NCBI GenBank assembly: GCA_019753375.1
Contig: JAIELC010000032.1
Location: 62,001 to 126,000 of the forward strand
Length of the DNA: 64,000 nt
Source of the DNA: Sphingomonas sp.
Lineage (GTDB): Bacteria; Pseudomonadota; Alphaproteobacteria; Sphingomonadales; Sphingomonadaceae
Direction of reading: 5' to 3'
This document shows, one piece after another, positions 9,723-17,873 of the stretch (position 1 is the first letter of the stretch; each line of letters starts with the position of its first letter). The position numbers were made by a program, and so were the translations under genes. Below the pieces are notes generated by a model, which saw nothing but the letters and a program-made list of their open reading frames with translations, made no database searches and was not told the DNA's origin.

Positions 9723-10691
9723 ATGAACATGGACGCACGTAAGGGTATTGGCGGCAGCCTGACCGGGTTGGATTTGCGCGACGAGATTGATCGGCTGCGC
9801 AAGGAAAGAAACGCCGTGATTCTGGCGCATTATTACCAGCGCCCGGAAATTCAGGACATTGCAGATTTTGTCGGCGACAGCCTTGATCTGAGCCGCAAGG
9901 CGCAGGCGACCAATGCCGATGTGATCGCCTTTTGCGGCGTGAAGTTCATGGCAGATACCGCCAAGATATTGAGTCCCGACAAAATCGTCGTGCTGCCCGA
10001 TCTGAAGGCCGGTTGCAGCCTGGAAGACAGCTGTCCGCCAGACAAGTTTGCCGCATTCCGCAAAGCGCATCCCGATCACATCGCGTTGACCTACATAAAT
10101 TGTTCGACCGAAGTGAAGGCGCTGAGCGATATCATCGTGACGAGTTCGTCGGCGGAAAGGATTCTGAGTCAAATCCCGCCCGAACAAAAGATCATCTTTG
10201 GGCCCGACAAGCATCTGGGGGGCTATCTTGCGCGCAAGACCGGGCGCGACATGTTGCTGTGGCCGGGGGTTTGCATCGTCCATGAAGCGTTCAGCGAAAC
10301 CGAATTGCTGAAGCTAAAGGCGCGCCATCCCGAAGCGCCGGTCGCCGCGCACCCCGAATGCCCCGCCTATATTCTGGATCATGCGGATTATGTCGGGTCG
10401 ACCAGCGGCATTTTGAAATATGCCAACGAGATGCCGGGCGACATGCTGATCGTGGCAACCGAACCGCACATCATGCACCAGATGGAAAAGGCGATGCCGC
10501 AGAAGACTTTCATCGGCGCGCCGGGAGCAGACGGCGTCTGCAACTGCAATATCTGCCCATATATGGCGCTCAACACGATGGAAAAGCTCTACATCGCGCT
10601 GCGCGATCTGGAGCCGCGCATCGAGATCGAAGAAGGGTTGCGGTTACGGGCGAAAAAGAGCCTCGACGCCATGCTGGAGATGACGCGTTAA
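9723..10691 (+). CDS. nadA: quinolinate synthase
   Basis: RNAVILAHYYQRPEIQDIADFVGDSLDLSR, CNCNICPYMALNTMEKL. Confidence 0.96.
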   Translation: MNMDARKGIGGSLTGLDLRDEIDRLRKERNAVILAHYYQRPEIQDIADFVGDSLDLSRKAQATNADVIAFCGVKFMADTAKILSPDKIVVLPDLKAGCSLEDSCPPDKFAAFRKAHPDHIALTYINCSTEVKALSDIIVTSSSAERILSQIPPEQKIIFGPDKHLGGYLARKTGRDMLLWPGVCIVHEAFSETELLKLKARHPEAPVAAHPECPAYILDHADYVGSTSGILKYANEMPGDMLIVATEPHIMHQMEKAMPQKTFIGAPGADGVCNCNICPYMALNTMEKLYIALRDLEPRIEIEEGLRLRAKKSLDAMLEMTR

Positions 10692-10702
10692 GTCAGCAAT
10701 CG

Positions 10703-12004
10703 CTAGCGCCCTACACCAGTGTAGTGAAACCCGGCTGCTTCGACATCGGCGCGGTTATAGATGTTGCGCAGATCAACGATGACCGGTTCCTTAAGCAACG
10801 CCTTGATCCGTTTCAGGTCCAGCGCGCGGAACGCATCCCATTCGGTAACGATGGCCAGCGCATCGGCGCCGTCGATCGCTTCATAGGGGCCATCGCAATA
10901 GGTGACGTTATCGAGCACATGCTTGGCCTGCTCAATCCCTTCAGGGTCATAGGCGCGCACCGACGCGCCTGCATCCTGTAGGGTTTGGATCACCGAAATC
11001 GCCGGGGAATCGCGCATATCATCGGTGTTCGGCTTGAAGGTCAGGCCCAGGATGGCGACGGTCTTCCCGCGCACGTCGCCGCCCATAGCGGCAACGATCT
11101 TGCGGCCCATGGCGCGCTTGCGGTTGTCATTCACGGCTACCACGGCTTCGACAATCCGCTGCGGCGCATCATTATCCTGCGCAGTCTTGAGCAGGGCAAG
11201 CGTGTCCTTGGGGAAGCACGAGCCACCATAACCGGGACCGGCATGCAGGAACTTGTTGCCGATACGGTTATCAAGGCCAATGCCGCGCGCGACATCCTGA
11301 ACATCGGCGCCGACCTTTTCGCACAGATCCGCAATTTCATTGATGAACGTGATCTTGGTCGCAAGAAATGCGTTACCCGCATATTTGGTAAGCTCGGCGC
11401 CCCGACGGCTCATCTCGATAATCGGCGACCGACCAATGGCGAGCGGGCGATAGATTTGGCGCATAACTTCCAGCGCGCGCGGATCATTGCCGCCAATGAC
11501 AACCCGGTCTGGCCGCTTGAAATCGTCGATTGCGGCGCCTTCGCGCAGAAATTCGGGGTTCGAAATCACCGCAAAATCGGCGTCGGGATTGGCGTCGCGA
11601 ACAATGCGCTCGACTTCATCGCCCGTGCCGACAGGGACGGTCGACTTGTCGACAATGACCGTGAAGCCATCGATCGACCCGGCAATTTCTTCGGCGGCCG
11701 CGTAAACGTAGCTTAGATCCGCGTGCCCATCGCCACGGCGTGATGGTGTCCCTACCGCAATGAAAACCGCGTCGGCGCCCTTCACATTGGCGGGCAAGTC
11801 GGTGGAGAAAGACAATCGACCAGCCGACACGTTGCGTCCCACCAGCTCGGCAAGGCCGGGCTCATAGATCGGCATTTTGCCGTTCAGCAACGCATCGATC
11901 TTTCCTGCGTCCTTGTCGACGCACACCACATTATGCCCGAAATCGGCGAAACAGGCGCCTGACACCAGGCCAACATAGCCCGAACCAACCATCGTAATGC
12001 GCAT
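10703..12004 (-). CDS. ugd: UDP-glucose 6-dehydrogenase
   Basis: MRITMVGSGYVGLVSGACFADFGHNVVCVDKD, PGYGGSCFPKDTLAL. Confidence 0.96.
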   Translation of the reverse strand: MRITMVGSGYVGLVSGACFADFGHNVVCVDKDAGKIDALLNGKMPIYEPGLAELVGRNVSAGRLSFSTDLPANVKGADAVFIAVGTPSRRGDGHADLSYVYAAAEEIAGSIDGFTVIVDKSTVPVGTGDEVERIVRDANPDADFAVISNPEFLREGAAIDDFKRPDRVVIGGNDPRALEVMRQIYRPLAIGRSPIIEMSRRGAELTKYAGNAFLATKITFINEIADLCEKVGADVQDVARGIGLDNRIGNKFLHAGPGYGGSCFPKDTLALLKTAQDNDAPQRIVEAVVAVNDNRKRAMGRKIVAAMGGDVRGKTVAILGLTFKPNTDDMRDSPAISVIQTLQDAGASVRAYDPEGIEQAKHVLDNVTYCDGPYEAIDGADALAIVTEWDAFRALDLKRIKALLKEPVIVDLRNIYNRADVEAAGFHYTGVGR

Positions 12005-12085
12005 TCAGATCACCATCATCAAAAGTGCTGCCACGGCACGATTGGCGCGCCACGGCAAAATCCCATCACCGCTTTATAGACTGGC

Positions 12086-12958
12086 TCAATCCTGTCCAAG
12101 CAGATCGCGCGCGAAGGAACGCACGGCGTCACCAATGTCGTCGCGCGTGATTGCGACCGCTAGGTTGGCCTGAACATACCCCGCTTTGTCGCCGCAATCG
12201 TACCGCTTGCCGCTGAAGGAGAGCCCATGGAACGGCTGGCTACCGATCATTTGCGCCATGGCATCGGTCAGCTGAATCTCTCCGCCCGCGCCCTTGCCCT
12301 GCGTCTCCAGCACGCGCATGACTTCTGGCTGCAAGATGTAGCGGCCCGGCAGCATCAGGTTTGACGGCGCGGTGCCGGGGGCGGGTTTTTCGACCAAGCC
12401 AAGAATTTCGGTCAGCGGGCCATCGGTTTTGCCGGGCATGATGACGCCGTAGCGGTGGGTTTCTTCTGCCGGCACTTCAAGCGCCGCCACCACATTGCCG
12501 CCCACGCGGTGATACGCCTCAACCATCTGTGTCATGCAGCCGGGCGTACCCCACATGAATTCATCGGGCAGGAAAATGGCGAAGGGCTCATCGCCGATAA
12601 TATCGCGCGCGCACCACACGGCATGGCCCAGCCCCATCGGCTCTTGCTGGCGAACATACACGACGTTGCCAGGCTTAAGTCGCGTCCCGGCCAGCTGATC
12701 GAGCGACTTGCCCCGCGCAGACATCGTCGCTTCCAGTTCATAGGCAATGTCAAAATGATCCTCGATCGCGCTCTTGCCGCGACCGGTGACGAAAATCATT
12801 TGCTCAATGCCCGCTTCGAGCGCTTCATCCACCGCATATTGGATCAACGGTCGATCGACGATCGGCAGCATTTCCTTTGGCACGGCCTTTGTCGCCGGGA
12901 GGAATCGCGTACCAAGTCCTGCAACGGGAAAGACGGCCTTGCGGAGCGGCTTGATCAT
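12086..12958 (-). CDS. galU: UTP--glucose-1-phosphate uridylyltransferase
   Basis: KAVFPVAGLGTRFLPATKAVPKEMLPIVDRPLIQYAV. Confidence 0.96.
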   Translation of the reverse strand: MIKPLRKAVFPVAGLGTRFLPATKAVPKEMLPIVDRPLIQYAVDEALEAGIEQMIFVTGRGKSAIEDHFDIAYELEATMSARGKSLDQLAGTRLKPGNVVYVRQQEPMGLGHAVWCARDIIGDEPFAIFLPDEFMWGTPGCMTQMVEAYHRVGGNVVAALEVPAEETHRYGVIMPGKTDGPLTEILGLVEKPAPGTAPSNLMLPGRYILQPEVMRVLETQGKGAGGEIQLTDAMAQMIGSQPFHGLSFSGKRYDCGDKAGYVQANLAVAITRDDIGDAVRSFARDLLGQD

Positions 12959-13097
12959 GGATGGGGGATCCCCTGTTAAGGCTGCGCCGCCCTAACGCAC
13001 CCACTGATCAGCCGCAACGCCGTTTCGAACCGGTGCAGCATCGCGGCAACGCCAATCGGGGTCGCTGCAGGTTGTGCTGCCCAAATCAGACAGCATG

Positions 13098-13171
13098 TGG
13101 AGCGGGTGAAGGGAATCGAACCCTCGTCGTAAGCTTGGGAAGCTTCTGCTCTGCCATTGAGCTACACCCGC
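13098..13171 (-). tRNA. tRNA-Gly, anticodon CCC, with encoded CCA
   Basis: Minus strand GCGGGTGTAGCTCAATGGCAGAGCAGAAGCTTCCCAAGCTTACGACGAGGGTTCGATTCCCTTCACCCGCTCCA folds as a cloverleaf; loop TTCCCAA. Confidence 0.93.
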
Positions 13172-13470
13172 TGAGCACCCCGCGAGTTGCACAAGTCGCG
13201 TCGGTGCGTCAACCATTGCTTGCAGCGGTGGGTGTGCCGCCTGAAAAGTCACCAAGATAAACCGGACGTTACAGCGCTACGCATGAGATTTAGAACAAAG
13301 AGGGACGTTTCACTTCCAATATGGCCGATGCGATTTTATGGTGCCAAGTGATCCAATAAAGAGCCGCTCCTCCTAGTTTGGATGGGTTCTGGTCCGATCT
13401 GCAAGAACGTAAAGGCGGCTGGCGATAGCTGCTACAACGCTTTGAAGCATCTGCAGTATAAGGTGATTAT

Positions 13471-14733
13471 ATGGCTCGAACTATAATTTCGGGCGTCGCT
13501 GGTCTTTCGGCCCGGTTGGGTCTTACCAAGACAAAATTTCGTGCGCCCGACGGCAAGCGACAGCTCCTCGTTGATGTATCTACCATCGCGCGGACTGACG
13601 CTGGTACCGGGATACAGCGCGTGGTTCGCGCACTGTGGCTTCAGCTTAGGGCCCTTGATCGTAATGCGCTGATCGTTACGCCGATTGTTGCTTCTCGCCG
13701 GAGCGGTTATCGAATTGCTCCTGCCGATTTTCTGCAAAATCCGATCATCGCAGACCCAGCGACCCTGCCACCGGTGGCGATCGCAGAGGGTGATGTCTTT
13801 CTTGGGCTCGATCTCGCCTTGCATGTCATTCCACACCGGGCGCACGAGTTACGACGGTGGCAAGCCTGTGGGGTGCGGCTTGGCTTTGTCGTCTATGATC
13901 TGCTGCCGGTTCTGCATCCCTATTGGTTCAGCCCAAAGATCAACAGGCGATATGTGCGCTGGATTGGCGTTGTCGCACGCCATGCAGATGAGATTCTGTG
14001 CATTGCTCGGGCGGTGCAGGACGACCTGGAAAACTGGATCGAAGCCAATATTCCTCGCCGGATCAAACGTCCCCGGATGTCGGTAATCCGGCTCGGGGGT
14101 GACATAGTGGCGAGTGCCCCGAGCGAGGGCTTGCCGATCGACGCCGAGGCGGTGCTCAGTTGGGCTCGCAATCGACCGACAATCCTGATGGTGGGCACAA
14201 TTGAGCCTCGCAAGGGATACGATCAAGCGCTGGCAGCATTTGAGTATCTGTGGTCGGAGGAGAGCGCGTCGGTGCGCGATCTGGTGCCGAGCCTGCTTAT
14301 CGTCGGTCGGCCCGGGTGGATGACCGAAGCGCTTCAGGATCGACTTCGCTACCACCGCGAGCAGGGGCGTCGCCTGCGTTGGATCGACGATGCCAGCGAC
14401 GAATATCTTGGAAAGCTATATGAGGCCAGCACGGGATTTCTGTTCGCGTCCCAAGCCGAGGGGTTCGGACTGCCAATCTTGGAGGCGGCGGGATACGGCA
14501 AACCCATTCTTGCCAGAGACCTGCCGGTATTTCGCGAGATTGCGCCCGATGGTGCTGCTTTCTTTCAGGCGACAACCGGTGAGGAGCTGGCCGGGCTGAT
14601 CAAAACTTGGCTGGCGGAAATTACGTCCGGCAAACCTGATTTAGCGCCTTCAATCTTGCCAGATTGGACCATGGCCGCCGAGGATTTAGTTGCCGCGCTA
14701 GGCCTTGATCTGCCGGTTGCTGGTAGAGATTGA
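13471..14733 (+). CDS. glycosyltransferase, GT4 family (TGIQRVVRA-type)
   Basis: MVGTIEPRKGYDQALAAFE ... SQAEGFGLPILEAAGYGKPILARDLPVFREIA. Confidence 0.85.
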   Translation: MARTIISGVAGLSARLGLTKTKFRAPDGKRQLLVDVSTIARTDAGTGIQRVVRALWLQLRALDRNALIVTPIVASRRSGYRIAPADFLQNPIIADPATLPPVAIAEGDVFLGLDLALHVIPHRAHELRRWQACGVRLGFVVYDLLPVLHPYWFSPKINRRYVRWIGVVARHADEILCIARAVQDDLENWIEANIPRRIKRPRMSVIRLGGDIVASAPSEGLPIDAEAVLSWARNRPTILMVGTIEPRKGYDQALAAFEYLWSEESASVRDLVPSLLIVGRPGWMTEALQDRLRYHREQGRRLRWIDDASDEYLGKLYEASTGFLFASQAEGFGLPILEAAGYGKPILARDLPVFREIAPDGAAFFQATTGEELAGLIKTWLAEITSGKPDLAPSILPDWTMAAEDLVAALGLDLPVAGRD

Positions 14734-14868
14734 GCGAACGAAAAGGGTATTTATGATACTGTTTTAAATCGCTGGTTGTGCGATCGATTGCTCTTTCAAT
14801 AGCCGGGTGCTTCTCATATGAGCCTCGCAGATCGCTGGGCAGCCCTCTGCCGTTAGACACTCTCGGAT

Positions 14869-15983
14869 ATGGAAATGCTTGGTAATATTGTCGATCGAAT
14901 AAGGCGCCTGGGTGCGCTTTTTCAACTTTGCGTTGTTGTGCCTACCATAGCAGCATTGTTGTATTTCGGGTTGTTCGCCTCTGACGTTTACCTCTCGGAG
15001 TCGCAATTCGTGGTCCGGAACCCCGAAAAACCAGCGGCTACGGGCCTTGGCGTTTTGCTGAAATCAACCGGCATCGGGGATGGAGGCGATGAAATTTATT
15101 CTGCAGAGAGTTTTGTTCAGTCGCGCGATGCGCTCTCGGCGCTTAACAAAGACGGTTTTATCAAGACTGCCTATACTCGGCCAACGATATCTATTTTTGA
15201 TCGCTTCAATCCGGTAGGCTGGGACCGGACATTCGAGGACCTTTACCGCTATTTTCAACGGCGCGTGACAATAGAGCATGAATCGACTGGATCGATAACG
15301 AAGTTAACAGTGCGGGCCTACACGCCGGCGGATGCCTACAAGATAAACCTGCGCCTGCTCGAATTGTCCGAAGGCTTGGTCAACAGGCTTAACGCCCGTG
15401 CGCGCGCCGATCTTATCCGATTCGCCGAGGTTGATGTCCGCGATGCCGAGCGAAAGGCCGCTGCCGCCGCACTCGCGCTTTCGTCTTATCGCAACAATCG
15501 AGGCGTCGTCGACCCAGAGAAGAGGCCACGGTCCAACTGCAAATGATCTCAAAATTGCAGGACGAATTGATTGCTACCAAGACGCAAATTTCAGAGCTTC
15601 GCACCTATGCACCGCAGAATTCTCAGATTGAGGTGCTCACGACACGCGAACGGCAACTTTCGTCGGAAATCGAACGTCAGTTGGGAAAGGTAGCGGGGGA
15701 TAACACCTCTCTGTCGAGTACGGCAGCAGGGTATCAGCGCGTGCAGCTTCAGAGTCAGTTTAGCGATCGTCAATTGGCGGTTGCACTGGCGTCCTTGGAA
15801 GACGCGCGCAACGAAGCGCGGCGCAAACAGTCTTATGTCGAACGCATCGTGCAGCCCAACATGCCGGATGAGGCGCTGGAACCAAGGCGGCTGCGCAGCA
15901 TTGCCGCGGCAATTATATTGGGCTTCGTAGCTTGGGGCATTCTAAGCCTGTTAATAGCTGGTGTGCGTGAACATAATGGCTAA
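14869..15983 (+). pseudogene. capsule export inner-membrane protein (KpsE-like, polysaccharide co-polymerase), split by a frameshift near 15522
   Basis: 14869-15546 and 15543-15983 are N- and C-terminal parts of one protein (TM - coiled coil - TM); frame lost at GAGAAG|AGGCCACGGTCCAACTG. Confidence 0.75.
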
Positions 15984-16794
15984 TTATTCACCGCAGAAAT
16001 TAATTGGCTATCGGCCGAGCTTGCGGGCGGGGCTTGAAATACAACTTCGAGTAATCGCTGCGTTGTTTATGCGAGAAGTCATCACGCGGTTTGGTCGACA
16101 TAATATCGGTTTCCTTTGGATATTCGTCGAGCCAATGTTGTTCACCACAGGTGTCACGACACTGTGGTATTTCGCTGGTGCAAATCATGGATCTAGCCTG
16201 CCGATCGTTGCATTTGCGCTAACGGGGTATTCAAGCGTGTTGCTTTGGCGAAACATGCCAAGTCGCTGTGTAGTAGCCATCGAGCCTAATCTAGCGCTCC
16301 TATTCCACAGGCCTGTGAAAGTAATCGACGTTTTTGTCGCGCGAATCCTGCTGGAAGGCGCGGGGGCTACGATGTCTTTTGCCATACTTTCTACATTGTA
16401 TATCGGCCTCGGCTGGGTTGCGCCGCCGGAAGACGTTTTAAAGGTGATGTTTGCTTGGGTAATGCTCGCATGGTTTGGAGGCGTTCTGGGGCTCTGCGTG
16501 GGGACGCTCGCTTTCTTTTCGGAGTCGGTAGATAAGCTCTGGCATCCAATGTCGTATTTGCTCTTTCCGTTGTCGGGAGCGGCTTTTCTCGTCTCCGCTC
16601 TCCCTCCAGCAGGGCAAAAAGTGATTTTGCTCTTGCCGATGGTCCATGGAACGGAACTGCTTCGAGAAGGCTATTTTGGGTCCAAGGTTCACAGCATTTA
16701 CGACGCAAATTATCTCATGCTGGCGAATTTGGTGCTGACTCTCGTAGGTCTGTTGTTGTTGCGGGCCGTTTCCAATCGCGTGGTGCCGGGATGA
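15976..16794 (+). CDS. polysaccharide ABC transporter permease (KpsM-like)
   Basis: AALFMREVITRFGRHNIGFLWIFVEPMLFT; followed by KpsT-like ATPase. Confidence 0.88.
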   Translation: MANYSPQKLIGYRPSLRAGLEIQLRVIAALFMREVITRFGRHNIGFLWIFVEPMLFTTGVTTLWYFAGANHGSSLPIVAFALTGYSSVLLWRNMPSRCVVAIEPNLALLFHRPVKVIDVFVARILLEGAGATMSFAILSTLYIGLGWVAPPEDVLKVMFAWVMLAWFGGVLGLCVGTLAFFSESVDKLWHPMSYLLFPLSGAAFLVSALPPAGQKVILLLPMVHGTELLREGYFGSKVHSIYDANYLMLANLVLTLVGLLLLRAVSNRVVPG

Positions 16795-17453
16795 TTGATC
16801 TTCAGGGCGTACAGCGCCGTTATCCTACGCGCCACGGGGACGTTACCGTTCTCAAGGGTGTGGATTTCAATATCCGACCTGGGGAGAGAGTTGGTATCGT
16901 CGGTCGTAACGGTGCCGGCAAATCCACAATGGTTCGGCTATTGAGTGGCGCGGAAAAGCCCGATGCCGGCAATATAACTCGTTCGATGTCGGTATCTTGG
17001 CCACTCGCATTTTCCGGCGGGTTTCAGGGCACGTTGACCGGGCTCGACAACTTAAGATTCATTTGCCGTATTTACGGGAAAAATTGGCGCGATCACGTCG
17101 ATTATATTCAAGAATTTACCGAGCTTGGTCGGTTCCTGAATGAGCCACTCAAGACCTATTCTTCGGGGATGCGGTCACGCCTGGCGTTCGCCCTATCGAT
17201 GGTTATTGATTTCGATTGTTTCCTGATCGATGAAATCATGGCGGTGGGCGATCATCGTTTTCATGAACGTTGCCGCATCGAGCTGTTCGAAAAACGGGCG
17301 CATCACGCGATGGTGATTGTTTCCCACGACGCCAGCTACGTCCGCAGTGTCTGTAGCCGCATTTCAGTACTCGAAAACGGCTATTTGCATAATTTCGACG
17401 ATCTAGATCAGGCCTATGAATTTTATTATCGGCCCGAGATTGCGCTCGCTTAG
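16791..17453 (+). CDS. polysaccharide ABC transporter ATP-binding protein (KpsT-like)
   Basis: GIVGRNGAGKSTMVRLLSG, YSSGMRSRLAFALSM, FLIDEIMAVGD; short 220-aa form. Confidence 0.92.
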   Translation: MIDLQGVQRRYPTRHGDVTVLKGVDFNIRPGERVGIVGRNGAGKSTMVRLLSGAEKPDAGNITRSMSVSWPLAFSGGFQGTLTGLDNLRFICRIYGKNWRDHVDYIQEFTELGRFLNEPLKTYSSGMRSRLAFALSMVIDFDCFLIDEIMAVGDHRFHERCRIELFEKRAHHAMVIVSHDASYVRSVCSRISVLENGYLHNFDDLDQAYEFYYRPEIALA

Positions 17454-17558
17454 TAATTTGGCAATGGGAGTGCCATTGAGTAACGAGAAACATTGGACTT
17501 GTAACGGTTTTGTGCCGGTCATCTGAGCGTTTAGAGCTCGTAACAGGAGACCGACGAG

Positions 17559-17873
17559 ATGATGAAGGCAGCCATCTTCCAATACATCAACAGCTTCTAC
17601 AGCATTCGCAGGTGCCATGCATATATGGACGGCATCAGCCCGCTCGCATTCGAAGCCGCGGTGTGCGGAGTGAGATGGGTGACGGGCGCAATACCTTTAC
17701 AAGTCCATCTCTTTGATTACTTCAAGGATGATAGGGCGGCGCGTTTGATCGAAAGTGTGCAGACATGGCTCCGGCATCGGCGCGCTCTAGACGCCGAAGC
17801 GATAGCGACCTTGACCCGCTGGGCGGACAGTGCATTGGCGCGCGAGCGGTCACCTGGAATGATGCGAGTATGA
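17559..17873 (+). CDS. hypothetical 104-aa protein, possibly a C-terminal fragment of a capsule enzyme
   Basis: AGGAG before ATG; stop overlaps ATG of the next gene (ATGA at 17870). Confidence 0.5.
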   Translation: MMKAAIFQYINSFYSIRRCHAYMDGISPLAFEAAVCGVRWVTGAIPLQVHLFDYFKDDRAARLIESVQTWLRHRRALDAEAIATLTRWADSALARERSPGMMRV

